64,000 nucleotides of DNA, from NCBI GenBank assembly GCA_016874735.1, contig VGTI01000004.1, positions 62,001 to 126,000 of the forward strand. The letters run 5' to 3'. The DNA comes from Deltaproteobacteria bacterium. GTDB taxonomy: Bacteria > Bdellovibrionota_B > Oligoflexia > Oligoflexales > CAIYRB01. Positions within the stretch are counted from its first letter, which is position 1; each line of letters begins with the position of its first letter. Shown here in pieces: positions 53,287 through 62,812 of this stretch. The translations under genes and the position numbers were made by a program. The notes below the pieces were generated by a model, which worked only from the letters and a program-made list of their open reading frames with translations, searched no databases and was not told the DNA's origin.

Positions 53287-54392
53287 ACGAGCTGATTGCA
53301 CTTCTGAGTAGTGACACGGCTATTCAAATAATAGCCTCGGTGGTCAAGATTCTGATTATCTTGGTCCTATGCTTGCAAGTCCCTCCGCTTATGGTGTGGG
53401 CCGAGCGCCGCGCTCCTGCGATGATGCAGCGGCGGAAGGGTCCAAACCGCGTCGGACTATTTAAATTCAGGTTATACGGGCTCCTACAGTCGGCAGCTGA
53501 TGCGATAAAACTCATTTTTAAAGAAGAAGTCGTGCCGCGCGGTGCTAATAAAGTGGTCTATCACATTGCGCCGATCTTCGGGGTATTCACAGCTCTGGTA
53601 GTCGCTTGCGCGATACCTTATGGCAACGACCTCACCGTTTTTGGACAGAAGATAAGCTTGAGCCCGATCCGGCTCGACGTTGGGTTTCTATTTATTTTCG
53701 CCATTTCTAGCCTTGCAGTTTATGCAGTTACACTCGCAGGCTGGGCCAGCAACAACAAGTATTCGCTCCTAGGCTCTCTGCGCGCATCGGCGCAGATGAT
53801 CAGCTATGAAATTCCACTAGGGATGTCTCTGATTCCATTGGTTGTGATCTTCGGCACCCTCGACCTTAACAAAATGGTGATTGCACAGTCGGCCTATCCA
53901 TGGTCCTGGGGCATAGTGAAAGCACCGATCTCCTTTCTACTCTTTCTGGTTTGCATGTTCGCTGAAACCAACCGAGCACCTTTTGACCTGGCTGAAGGTG
54001 AAAGCGAGTTAGTAGCGGGTTTCCACACAGAATTTAACTCAGCAAAATTTGCGGCTTTCTTCTTGTCCGAATATGTGGCCATGTTTGTTCTGTCAGCTCT
54101 GGCAGCTACGGTGTTCTTTGGTGGTTGGCAAACGCCCTTCATCCCCTATGACACGCTACTCGGCCTAGTGGGAGGTATGGAGTGGTTAGCCGCACTTGCT
54201 GGTTTTATCTGCCTCATCATTAAAGCAGCATTTTTCCTTTGGGTTTATATTTGGGTTCGGTGGACTCTGCCCCGATTCCGGTATGACCAGCTCATGTCCC
54301 TTGGTTGGAAATTCATGTTGCCAGTTGGTCTGGTCAATCTCTTGGTGACAACGCTTGTGGTTGCTTTCATTGAACATGCTGGACGCAACTGA
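53277..54392 (+). CDS. nuoH: NADH-quinone oxidoreductase subunit H
   Basis: Protein of 371 residues (ND1 homologue), the membrane subunit that forms the quinone chamber and meets the peripheral arm. Signatures are [20 protein letters not shown] and [20 protein letters not shown], then [18 protein letters not shown]. Acidic residues of the E-channel are in place. ATG 53277 lies within the nuoA end. Confidence 0.98.
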   Translation: MGLNELIALLSSDTAIQIIASVVKILIILVLCLQVPPLMVWAERRAPAMMQRRKGPNRVGLFKFRLYGLLQSAADAIKLIFKEEVVPRGANKVVYHIAPIFGVFTALVVACAIPYGNDLTVFGQKISLSPIRLDVGFLFIFAISSLAVYAVTLAGWASNNKYSLLGSLRASAQMISYEIPLGMSLIPLVVIFGTLDLNKMVIAQSAYPWSWGIVKAPISFLLFLVCMFAETNRAPFDLAEGESELVAGFHTEFNSAKFAAFFLSEYVAMFVLSALAATVFFGGWQTPFIPYDTLLGLVGGMEWLAALAGFICLIIKAAFFLWVYIWVRWTLPRFRYDQLMSLGWKFMLPVGLVNLLVTTLVVAFIEHAGRN

Positions 54393-54413
54393 AGGTAGGA
54401 GACTCCTTTCAAT

Positions 54414-54965
54414 ATGACGCAAGAACTCGTATTTTTAGCTTTCGCTGCACTCATCGCGCTGTGCTCGATGATGGTAATCTTAAGTCGTAATGCCGTTGTC
54501 AGTGCAATTTACCTAGTTGGAGATCTCTTTTCCCTAGCTGGTCTTTACGCCTCTATGGACGCTCATTTCGTCGCAGCTATCCAGGTACTGGTTTACGCTG
54601 GCGCGATCGTCGTCCTCTTTATGTTTGTGATCATGCTTCTCAACTTGGGACCGGATCAACGGCAGCATTTGCAAGTGTCAGCCCCCGAAGTTGGAGTTTT
54701 AGCGCTGACGATTATTGGCTTTCTCGTCGTTGGAGGGATGTTGCTGCTCGGTCAGCCAACCGGTGTGACAGGACCTTTGACTGCGGAGGCAATCGAAAAC
54801 GCTGGAGGCAACACCTACACCGTAGGTATGGTTCTTTTCACTAAGTACCTATGGCCGTTTGAACTCGCATCCATGCTTATTTTGCTCGCAATTATCGCGG
54901 CGATCGTGATCGCCAAGAAAGAGCAAAATAAGGACGGTGACACACGGAGACTGGCACATGGTTAG
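54414..54965 (+). CDS. nuoJ: NADH-quinone oxidoreductase subunit J
   Basis: Protein of 183 residues (ND6 homologue) with five helices. AAIQVLVYAGAIVVLFMFVI is the conserved helix 3 with its pi-bulge, and LASMLILLAIIAAIVIAKKE ends the core. It overlaps nuoK by 8 bases. nuoI, normally upstream, is absent. Confidence 0.97.
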   Translation: MTQELVFLAFAALIALCSMMVILSRNAVVSAIYLVGDLFSLAGLYASMDAHFVAAIQVLVYAGAIVVLFMFVIMLLNLGPDQRQHLQVSAPEVGVLALTIIGFLVVGGMLLLGQPTGVTGPLTAEAIENAGGNTYTVGMVLFTKYLWPFELASMLILLAIIAAIVIAKKEQNKDGDTRRLAHG

Positions 54966-55260
54966 TATTGACCACTACTTGGTTTTAGCTACGTTTATGT
55001 TTCTTTGCGGCACTCTTGGCGTGCTTTTTAGACGCAACCTACTCATGGTCCTGATGTCAATTGAACTTATGCTGAACGCAGTTAATTTGGTTTTCGTAAG
55101 CGGCTCACGGATGCTTGGGAACCTAGACGGACAGGTCATGGTTTTCTTCATCATTACAGTCGCCGCATGTGAAGCAGGCGTTGGCCTAGCGATGGTGATT
55201 GCTTTATTCCGTCGATACGGCACTGTTGATACTAATTTCCTCAGAATTTTACGCGGTTAA
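54958..55260 (+). CDS. nuoK: NADH-quinone oxidoreductase subunit K
   Basis: Protein of 100 residues (ND4L homologue) with three helices and the two key glutamates in MSIELMLNAVNLVFV and VAACEAGVGLAMVIALFR. ATG 54958 is used; an earlier in-frame codon (54937) lies in nuoJ. Normal length. Confidence 0.98.
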   Translation: MVSIDHYLVLATFMFLCGTLGVLFRRNLLMVLMSIELMLNAVNLVFVSGSRMLGNLDGQVMVFFIITVAACEAGVGLAMVIALFRRYGTVDTNFLRILRG

Positions 55261-55300
55261 CCCCACACCACCGGTCTATGGCACGGGAGGTCTGACTCTG

Positions 55301-57244
55301 ATGTTGTTTTGGTTAATTCTCTTCTTCCCTTTACTTGGGGCCTTCCTCAATGGTCTGGTGCTGAGAAAAGTCTCACCAACCGTTTCACACATTCTTGGCG
55401 CTGCAGCGCTGATCGCGGCTTTCGTCTGTGCCCTAATAACCTACCTGCAATTCATGGGGGCGGGAGGCGAGGCGCAAGTTATTAACGGTATGGACTGGAT
55501 TGAAGCTGGGACTTTCAAAGCCCCTTTCAATTTCATCCTAGATCGCCTTTCCGGCATGATGCTGCTGATAATCACTGGAATAGGTAGCCTGATCCACATT
55601 TACGCAGGTGGATATATGCATGAAGAAGCCGCGACGTATCGCTTCTTCAGCTATCTGAACCTTTTTGTATTCATGATGTTGCTGTTAGTCCTAGGGGACA
55701 ACCTTCTCGTAATGTTTATCGGCTGGGAAGGAGTGGGATTATGCTCTTATCTGCTGATCGGATACTGGTACGAGGACGATAAAAATGCCGCAGCGGGCAT
55801 GAAGGCCTTTCTGGTTAACCGAATCGGCGATATTGGGTTTCTTTTGGGAATCTTTTTAACTTTCAAATACTTTCATACGATCTCTTTCAGCCAGCTCAAA
55901 GAAATGGTTCTAACGGCCAGTGCTAATCTAAGTGGTGAGCAGTTGGAGGCTATCGGCTGGATCACCCTGGCGCTCTTCGTAGGAGCCTGCGGCAAGTCAG
56001 CTCAGATGCCACTATATGTCTGGTTGCCAGATGCTATGGCAGGCCCAACTCCCGTGTCAGCATTGATTCACGCGGCAACCATGGTGACCGCAGGTATCTA
56101 CATGATGACCAGACTAAATTTCATGTTCTACCTTGCGCCAGATACGCAAATGGTCGTGGCTAGCGTTGGTGCCATTACGGCACTCTTTGCGGCCACTATC
56201 GCACTTGTTCAATACGACATCAAAAAAGTTCTGGCATATTCGACTGTTAGTCAACTTGGTTACATGGTCCTTGGATGCGGGGTCGGTGCCTATAGCGCTG
56301 GTGTGTTCCATTTGTTTACGCACGCGTGTTTTAAAGCCCTACTATTCCTAGGGGCAGGTAGCGTCATTGTTGCGATGCATCACAAACAAGACATGCGTGA
56401 AATGGGTGGCCTACGGAAGTACATGCCGATCACGCATTTAGTGATGTTTGTTGGTGTCCTGGCTATCATTGGTTTCCCCGGATTGTCCGGGTTCTTCTCT
56501 AAAGATGAGATCCTTTGGCGAGCATGGACTGGCGGGGATCGATACCATATCCAATGGGTCCTAGGTGCTCTAGCAGCGGTTTGCACCTCGTTCTACATGG
56601 TCCGACTTCTGATGCTCACCTTCTATGGCAAGAATCGCAGCGATCATCACACCCAAGAGCACCTGCATGAGACTAGTGTAACTATGTGGGGTCCACTTGT
56701 TGTCTTGGCGGTCCTCAGTGCGGGAGTCGGTTATTTAAACGTGCCGCATATTCTTCCATTCCCAGCACCTCTGTTGTTCGAACACTACTTGGATCCCGTC
56801 ATCAGCATACCGCCATCCGTTGCTGATTACTGGCATCACTTGCATGCGGAATACCCTCACTCTCTTGAGTGGGGGATTATGGGAGTCTCTGTAGTCGGGA
56901 TGGCTTTGTCCTCGATTTTAGCCATCGGTATGTACAGTGACGGATTTAGTAAACTTGCCCACTCCCTGGGATCAACTCTCAAGGGTGCACATAGAGTCCT
57001 CACTCACAAATATTATGTCGATGAGTTTTACGACGCCTACTTCGTTTCTCCACTGCGCGACATAGCCCAATTTCTCTGGAAAATAGTCGATGTCGTTATC
57101 ATTGACGGTATCGTCAATGGAGTTGGCCAAGCCTGCATGCTGATCGGCGGCCTAAGCAGCTTTCGCATGTCTGGAAGCCTACATCGTCATGGCATGGTAA
57201 TGATCGTTGGCATTGTCTGTATGCTGTCCGTGTTGTTTTTCTGA
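55301..57244 (+). CDS. nuoL: NADH-quinone oxidoreductase subunit L
   Basis: Protein of 647 residues (ND5 homologue), distal antiporter-like proton pump with the C-terminal lateral helix. Conserved: FIGWEGVGLCSYLLIGYWYE, MPLYVWLPDAMAGPTPVSAL, IHAATMVTAGIYMMTRL and FFSKDEILW. ATG 55301 with GGGAGG 10 nt upstream is preferred; the longer frame to 55199 is overlap with nuoK. Confidence 0.98.
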   Translation: MLFWLILFFPLLGAFLNGLVLRKVSPTVSHILGAAALIAAFVCALITYLQFMGAGGEAQVINGMDWIEAGTFKAPFNFILDRLSGMMLLIITGIGSLIHIYAGGYMHEEAATYRFFSYLNLFVFMMLLLVLGDNLLVMFIGWEGVGLCSYLLIGYWYEDDKNAAAGMKAFLVNRIGDIGFLLGIFLTFKYFHTISFSQLKEMVLTASANLSGEQLEAIGWITLALFVGACGKSAQMPLYVWLPDAMAGPTPVSALIHAATMVTAGIYMMTRLNFMFYLAPDTQMVVASVGAITALFAATIALVQYDIKKVLAYSTVSQLGYMVLGCGVGAYSAGVFHLFTHACFKALLFLGAGSVIVAMHHKQDMREMGGLRKYMPITHLVMFVGVLAIIGFPGLSGFFSKDEILWRAWTGGDRYHIQWVLGALAAVCTSFYMVRLLMLTFYGKNRSDHHTQEHLHETSVTMWGPLVVLAVLSAGVGYLNVPHILPFPAPLLFEHYLDPVISIPPSVADYWHHLHAEYPHSLEWGIMGVSVVGMALSSILAIGMYSDGFSKLAHSLGSTLKGAHRVLTHKYYVDEFYDAYFVSPLRDIAQFLWKIVDVVIIDGIVNGVGQACMLIGGLSSFRMSGSLHRHGMVMIVGIVCMLSVLFF

Positions 57245-57272
57245 GTACTTCTAGCAAATAGGCTATCAACAG

Positions 57273-58850
57273 ATGGACTTTCTCAATTCTCACATTTTGT
57301 CGATCACGACGTTCGTTCCCTTGCTGACTGCGATTACTGTGCTCTTGAGTCCCAAGCTTGCGATCGCAAGATGGGTTTCAATGGGTGGCTCGATTTTAGC
57401 TTTCCTTGCCAGTCTGCATGTTTGGTTTTATTTCGACCCTCAAACAGCGGGACTTCAATTTACCGAAATGCATGATTGGATGCCCAGTTTTGGCATCCGC
57501 TACATTATGGGGGTAGATGGGCTTAATCTTCTTCTGATTATGCTGACCACCTTCCTGACACCATTGATCTTACTGAGTGTTTGGCACGTAGATGATAAAA
57601 AGCAAAAAGCGTTCTTATCGTTGTTTATGACTCTCGAGTGCGGCATGCTCGGGTCTCTGGTCGCCTTTGATTTGGTCTTCTTCTACGTCTTTTGGGAAGC
57701 GATGCTAATCCCGATGTACTTCATCATCGGTCTTTGGGGCGGAAAGAATCGCATTTACGCAACGACGAAATTCATCATTTATACCTTCGTAGGCTCGCTA
57801 CTCATGCTAGCAGCTATGATTGTGCTTTATGTGCTGCACTTTCAGCAGACTGGCATTTATACCACCAACCTGCTTGACCTTTATGGCACTAGCGCTGAGT
57901 ACAGCACGCAAATGTGGCTTTTTGCTGCCTTTGCGCTCGCCTTTGCCATCAAGGTGCCTATGTTTCCCTTCCACACTTGGTTGCCCGATGCGCATACCGA
58001 GGCCCCTACCAGCGGATCTGTGATCCTGGCCGGCGTTCTGTTAAAACTCGGTACTTACGGATTAGTACGATTTGCAATCCCTCTTTTCCCCCAGGCAACT
58101 GCCACCTTTGCTCCCGTCATGGTCGCACTTGGGGTGATCGGCATCATTTACGGGGCACTTACAGCGTGGATGCAGAAAGACGCGAAGAAGATGGTCGCAT
58201 ACTCTTCAGTCTCGCACCTTGGCTTTGTCGTGATTGGTTCGGTTGCTGTCGTCAGCGGCGGAGCTGCCTTATCTGCTGAGGCGCTGACCGGAGCCGTTTA
58301 TCAGCAGATCAACCACGGGATCAGCACCGGAGCCCTGTTCTTCCTAGTTGGATGTATCTACGATCGCCGCCACACCAGGATGCTGGCCGATTTTGGCGGT
58401 ATTGCCAAAGTGATGCCATGGTTTGCTGTCATGCTCATCGTTGCTACCCTCAGCTCGGTTGGTCTTCCTGGCACCGGTGGCTTTGTTGGTGAGTTTCTCA
58501 TCCTGTTGGGTACTTTCTTATCGTCACCGCTCGCTGGCGCTACGGCGGCACTTGGAGTGCTGCTCGGCGCTGTATATATGCTGACACTTTGCCGAAAGAT
58601 CCTCTTCGGACCGCTTGATAATGAAGAGAACAAAACCCTTGAGGACCTCAGTCCCCGAGAGTTTGCTTATCTTACTCCACTTGCTGTCTTGGCCGTGGTG
58701 ATGGGCGTATTCCCTAACCTGTTCCTGGATAAAGTCCGCCCTTCTATTGAAAATTTGGCAAACAACTTTCGGAATTACAAAATTGTCGCTGAAGCACCGC
58801 TTGGATCTGAATATCTACTCGGAGCAGATCAAAAGGAGACGGGACGTTGA
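57273..58850 (+). CDS. nuoM: NADH-quinone oxidoreductase subunit M
   Basis: Protein of 525 residues (ND4 homologue), second antiporter-like subunit. Key segments are FFYVFWEAMLIPMYFIIGLW, PMFPFHTWLPDAHTEAPTSG and MVAYSSVSHLGFVVIG. Its stop overlaps the nuoN start (TTGA). Confidence 0.98.
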   Translation: MDFLNSHILSITTFVPLLTAITVLLSPKLAIARWVSMGGSILAFLASLHVWFYFDPQTAGLQFTEMHDWMPSFGIRYIMGVDGLNLLLIMLTTFLTPLILLSVWHVDDKKQKAFLSLFMTLECGMLGSLVAFDLVFFYVFWEAMLIPMYFIIGLWGGKNRIYATTKFIIYTFVGSLLMLAAMIVLYVLHFQQTGIYTTNLLDLYGTSAEYSTQMWLFAAFALAFAIKVPMFPFHTWLPDAHTEAPTSGSVILAGVLLKLGTYGLVRFAIPLFPQATATFAPVMVALGVIGIIYGALTAWMQKDAKKMVAYSSVSHLGFVVIGSVAVVSGGAALSAEALTGAVYQQINHGISTGALFFLVGCIYDRRHTRMLADFGGIAKVMPWFAVMLIVATLSSVGLPGTGGFVGEFLILLGTFLSSPLAGATAALGVLLGAVYMLTLCRKILFGPLDNEENKTLEDLSPREFAYLTPLAVLAVVMGVFPNLFLDKVRPSIENLANNFRNYKIVAEAPLGSEYLLGADQKETGR

Positions 58851-60367
58851 ACTTCAATATTCCTTCACTAACCTCTGAATTTTACCTAACTACCTCCCCC
58901 GTTCTGATCTTGTGCATAGGCGCCCTGATCTCCATGTTACAGGGGGTATCGCGTCACTTAGGCAGCGAGAAGGCCGTATATACAGTTCTTGTCCTTAGCT
59001 TAGTAGCAGCCTTAGCCGCTACTTTGGCCACTACTCCTGGTGTTGAGACCTTTTATCTGGGCGGTAGCTATCTAGCTGGGGTGCTTTCTCGCTTCGGCCA
59101 GGGCCTAATCCTAACCGTAGCCTTGATTGTTGCGCTGCTTTTCAAGTCTACGTTTCTCAGTGACAAATTCTTCCGTGGGGAAATTACGTCACTCTATCTC
59201 ATGGTCATCACAGGCATGCTCATCACGGTAGCTAGCGAAGACCTGGTAACACTTTTTGTTGGATTAGAGCTGTCTTCAATAGGGCTTTATGCTCTCGTTG
59301 GCTACTTAAATCCATCCAGAAGAAGTCAAGAGGGAGCAATTAAGTACTTCGTACTCGGATCATTTGCCGCTGCCTTGCTTCTATTTGGATTCGCCCTACT
59401 TTACGTGTCAACGGGTTCACTTCGATTGAGCGAGGTGAGTCAGGCAGTTCCAAAATTGATCGGACATAATTGGGTCAAAGTTGGTGTAGTGTTTTCGCTG
59501 GCTGGCCTCTCCTTCAAACTTGCCCTTGCTCCGTTTCACCTTTGGGCACCCGATGCTTATGAATCAGCGCCTACAGGGCTCACGGCCCTTATGGCTACCA
59601 CAGTGAAAGCAATGGTCATTGTACTTGCCGCAAGATTCTTTGCCGGTAGCCTCGCCTCGGTCTATGAAGTTTGGCTGCCAGCTTTGATGTTTACGGCTGC
59701 GATCTCGATGATTCTTGGCAATATTATGGCATTGGTCCAATCGAGTCTGAAGCGCATGCTCGCGTATTCATCGATAGCCCACAGTGGTTACATGGCAATC
59801 GCAATTTGCGCTAGCAGTGGGAGCACAGGTAACTTGCCTGTTGCTGCGGTTCTCTACTACCTCGTTGGTTATACGATTATTTCACTCGGTGCCTTTAGTA
59901 TTATCATGTGGTTAGAGAACAAAGATAACGACAACCTGCTACTCGATGACATCTCCGGCTTAGCCAAGACTCATCCGTGGGCAGCATTCGGTCTGGCTGT
60001 GTGTATGTTTAGTTTTGCTGGTATGCCACCGACGGTTGGTTTCATCGGTAAATTCTTTGTCTTCAATGCAGCGATGATTAATCATCTAACCGGCCTGGTT
60101 ATTATCGGCGTGGTAGGGAGCTCGATCTCACTCTTTTACTACCTTAGGGTTATAGTCAGACTCTACATGTCTGAGCCTCTGCATCTACCCACCCCCCTTA
60201 CCCCAACGCGGTCTTGGGTAGTCGCCACTGTAGTGGGAGTTACGGTTGCTGCGAACTTCGCTCTCGGTACCGTTTTGCCGGAAGCGGCGATGAGATTGAT
60301 GGTAGATACCTCAAAAGAGGTCGCTTCTGCTCCCGTGTCCGAGAAGTCGGGAACAGTTGCCCACTAG
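58847..60367 (+). CDS. nuoN: NADH-quinone oxidoreductase subunit N
   Basis: Protein of 506 residues (ND2 homologue), third antiporter-like subunit. Conserved: LFVGLELSSIGLYALVGYLN, LAPFHLWAPDAYESAPTGLT, MLAYSSIAHSGYMAIAI and GFIGKFFVF. The start is TTG 58847 with AAGGAG 8 nt upstream, inside nuoM. It is last in the operon and ends three bases from murJ on the other strand. Confidence 0.97.
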   Translation: MNFNIPSLTSEFYLTTSPVLILCIGALISMLQGVSRHLGSEKAVYTVLVLSLVAALAATLATTPGVETFYLGGSYLAGVLSRFGQGLILTVALIVALLFKSTFLSDKFFRGEITSLYLMVITGMLITVASEDLVTLFVGLELSSIGLYALVGYLNPSRRSQEGAIKYFVLGSFAAALLLFGFALLYVSTGSLRLSEVSQAVPKLIGHNWVKVGVVFSLAGLSFKLALAPFHLWAPDAYESAPTGLTALMATTVKAMVIVLAARFFAGSLASVYEVWLPALMFTAAISMILGNIMALVQSSLKRMLAYSSIAHSGYMAIAICASSGSTGNLPVAAVLYYLVGYTIISLGAFSIIMWLENKDNDNLLLDDISGLAKTHPWAAFGLAVCMFSFAGMPPTVGFIGKFFVFNAAMINHLTGLVIIGVVGSSISLFYYLRVIVRLYMSEPLHLPTPLTPTRSWVVATVVGVTVAANFALGTVLPEAAMRLMVDTSKEVASAPVSEKSGTVAH

Positions 60368-60370
60368 CTC

Positions 60371-61957
60371 TTATTGGAAACGCTTGGCGATGGCGGCACG
60401 GAGTGCTTTGCCTTCGCCCACTCCGAGACCTACAGTGATCCCTAGGTAGCAGCCACCGAATGCCCCCAGTATCACGACACCAGCTGCAACAGGGTTTTGG
60501 CCGGTCGTAATCATTTTGGCACAAAAACCTACCGATGCGCTAAGTACGGTTGTAATGCTTAACTTCAGCAATAACTTTGGACTGAGTGACACATCTCCAA
60601 CTACTTTCACAACAGCGAACCTTAATAGCACGAACTCGACCCAGCTTGAGAGTCCAGCTGCGCTTGTTAGCATGGCGGCCCCGGCGATCAGTGATAAGCC
60701 CAGGGCACGAGATAGAACTAAGGCAGCAGCTGCACCGAGTGACGCAGTTAAGCCGACCCTAAGACAGGCAAACTTTAGAGGAGTGCGAGAATCGCCAATA
60801 GCATAGAATGCCGTTGAGCAAAGTCGTCCCAGAGTTGATGGCAATAATCCGATGGCATATCCGCCTAAAATTAGCCAACCATCGGTGGCATCTTTGGTCG
60901 TAAAGGCACCAGTTTGATAGACAGCAGCTATGATGACATCACCTAAAACCACCATAGCGCCGACCGACGGGATCACAAAAAAAGCTACGCGAGCCAATCC
61001 TCGCTCTAATTTTTGCCTAATTTGCTGATGGATCAACTTTTGATTGCCAATTACGGATGACATGGCGGGAAGTTCCGCTGCAGAGACAGACATGCCAAAC
61101 AAGGATATCGGTAGCAAATAAAGTGTTTGGGCATAGGCCATAGCGGAATAAATTGCCGGACCAAGAAAACTTGCAATGATGCCGTCGATATAGGCACTGA
61201 CCTGGACAACGCCACGACTTGCAAGAACTGGTAGAAAATTTCTGATAACCCTCTGCACTGAAGGGTCCTTGATGGTGAACTGAATTTTCACACCCTTCAG
61301 CAATTTCCAAACTTTGGGTAGCTGCACGACAAGCTGCAGTAGACAGCCCACCACTGTCCCCCAAGCTACATCTTCAACCATGGCATATTTGGCGGCTAAT
61401 CCGGAGTCCTGGGCAGCACCGGACCAAACCAGGGCCACGATAATCGACAGATTCCAAAGCACAGGCGCCAAGTAACTTAAAAGAAAGTAGCCATGACTGT
61501 TTAAGACCCCCAAGCACCACGCCGACATGACCAGTAAAGCGATACCTGGAAACATGATCCGGACAAGGTTTATGGTAAGCTGTCGTACCTCTGGAGCCTC
61601 AAAACCTGGCGCCAAAATATCAATCATAACTGGCGCAAACATAACTCCTAGCGCGGAAAGTATAGTAATAATGAGCAACAAAATGGTCGCCACAGATCCG
61701 GCAAGGCGCCGAGCTTCCTCTGTCTGGCCCTCAGCGTGGAGCCTCGCATACACAGGGATAAATGAAGCTGAAAGGACTCCTTCTCCGAATAAGTTTTGTA
61801 AGAAATTTGGGATGCGGAGTGCCGCCTTAAAAGCTCCAGCTGCAAGAGAATTGCCGAGGTAATGGGCAAATACCCGGTCTCTGACAAGGCCGGCTATGCG
61901 AGAAAGGAAAATCCCGACCGCGACGGCTATGGCTGCTGGGGTTTTAGGACGACCCAC
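60371..61957 (-). CDS. murJ: lipid II flippase MurJ
   Basis: Protein of 528 residues, MviN/MurJ family, about 14 membrane helices; moves lipid II across the inner membrane. The N-terminal signature is clear: FLSRIAGLVRDRVFAHYLG, FRIPN-like ALRIPNFLQNLFGEGVLSAS and FIPVYARL. LYLLPISLFGMSVSAAELP is also conserved. The start is GTG 61957 with GAGGAG 6 nt upstream. Divergent from the Lgt-family gene. Confidence 0.97.
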   Translation of the reverse strand: MGRPKTPAAIAVAVGIFLSRIAGLVRDRVFAHYLGNSLAAGAFKAALRIPNFLQNLFGEGVLSASFIPVYARLHAEGQTEEARRLAGSVATILLLIITILSALGVMFAPVMIDILAPGFEAPEVRQLTINLVRIMFPGIALLVMSAWCLGVLNSHGYFLLSYLAPVLWNLSIIVALVWSGAAQDSGLAAKYAMVEDVAWGTVVGCLLQLVVQLPKVWKLLKGVKIQFTIKDPSVQRVIRNFLPVLASRGVVQVSAYIDGIIASFLGPAIYSAMAYAQTLYLLPISLFGMSVSAAELPAMSSVIGNQKLIHQQIRQKLERGLARVAFFVIPSVGAMVVLGDVIIAAVYQTGAFTTKDATDGWLILGGYAIGLLPSTLGRLCSTAFYAIGDSRTPLKFACLRVGLTASLGAAAALVLSRALGLSLIAGAAMLTSAAGLSSWVEFVLLRFAVVKVVGDVSLSPKLLLKLSITTVLSASVGFCAKMITTGQNPVAAGVVILGAFGGCYLGITVGLGVGEGKALRAAIAKRFQ

Positions 61958-62035
61958 AAATTACTCCTCAATCTTCGGTTATTTGAGATTCTAACACTCT
62001 TGCGCCGCGGCAAGTTACTGATTACCGTAATCCTT

Positions 62036-62812
62036 ATGTATCCAATTCTTTTAAGATACGGCTCATTCTTATTGCCATCTTGGCACGCGATGTATGCTAT
62101 CGGGGCCCTGGCGTCACTTTGGCTGTTTTTGCGCCTTGCTCGCAAAAATGTTCCAAGTGTGACTTGGCCACAGCTGTCACGAGTCTTCGCAATTTGCTAC
62201 GTTGCCGGTTACTTCGGTGCACGGCTGTTATCCATTTTGATTGAGGAACCAGAAGTTACGGGGATTCATGCAACACTCTTGGCCCTTTTCAGATTCGGTC
62301 CTATGACATTCTATGGCGGAGCCTTAGCAGCGGCACTTTGCGGTAGCATCTACGCCGCAAAAAACCGCTTGCCGCTCGTCGCCCTTTTTGACTGCGCAAT
62401 TCCCGCTGGCCTTTTAGCTCTTGGGATAGGGCGTGTAGGATGCTTTTTAAACGGGGACGATTTCGGCAAGGCTGTACCAATGTCTACGGGAGAAGCCCCA
62501 CCCTTTTGGGCGGTCGTATTGCCAAATTTAGGTGACCATATTCCGCGCTACCCCGTTCAACTCATGGAATCATCGTTAGCGCTGCTACTCTGCCTGGTAT
62601 GTGTAGTTCGCGGCGATCGCCATGCGCCGCGCGGCCTTAGTGCTGTCCTGGGCATTGGTGGGTACGCAGCGATAAGATTCTTACTCGAATACCTGCGGGA
62701 TGATTTTAGAGGCACGATACCCTGGACTCAACTCTCCACCTCCCAGGGTATCAGCCTTGCCTTGGTGACCGTCGTGGTTTTTGCGCTGTTAAGAATGCGC
62801 AAAATTACTTAA
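62036..62812 (+). CDS. lgt: Lgt-family prolipoprotein diacylglyceryl transferase (divergent)
   Basis: Membrane protein of 258 residues with the Lgt layout: WHAMYAIGALASLWLFLRLA, FGPMTFYGGALAAAL (residues 88-100), GRVGCFLNGDDFGK (132-145), PRYPVQLMESS and RFLLEYLRDDFRG (214-226). Compared with E. coli Lgt, the FHGG motif reads FYGG, and N146 and E151 are replaced by Cys and Asp, while R143, R239 and E243 equivalents are kept. So activity is likely but not assured. ATG 62036 is chosen to avoid overlap with murJ; its ribosome binding site is weak. It overlaps the next, convergent gene by 4 bases. Confidence 0.8.
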   Translation: MYPILLRYGSFLLPSWHAMYAIGALASLWLFLRLARKNVPSVTWPQLSRVFAICYVAGYFGARLLSILIEEPEVTGIHATLLALFRFGPMTFYGGALAAALCGSIYAAKNRLPLVALFDCAIPAGLLALGIGRVGCFLNGDDFGKAVPMSTGEAPPFWAVVLPNLGDHIPRYPVQLMESSLALLLCLVCVVRGDRHAPRGLSAVLGIGGYAAIRFLLEYLRDDFRGTIPWTQLSTSQGISLALVTVVVFALLRMRKIT

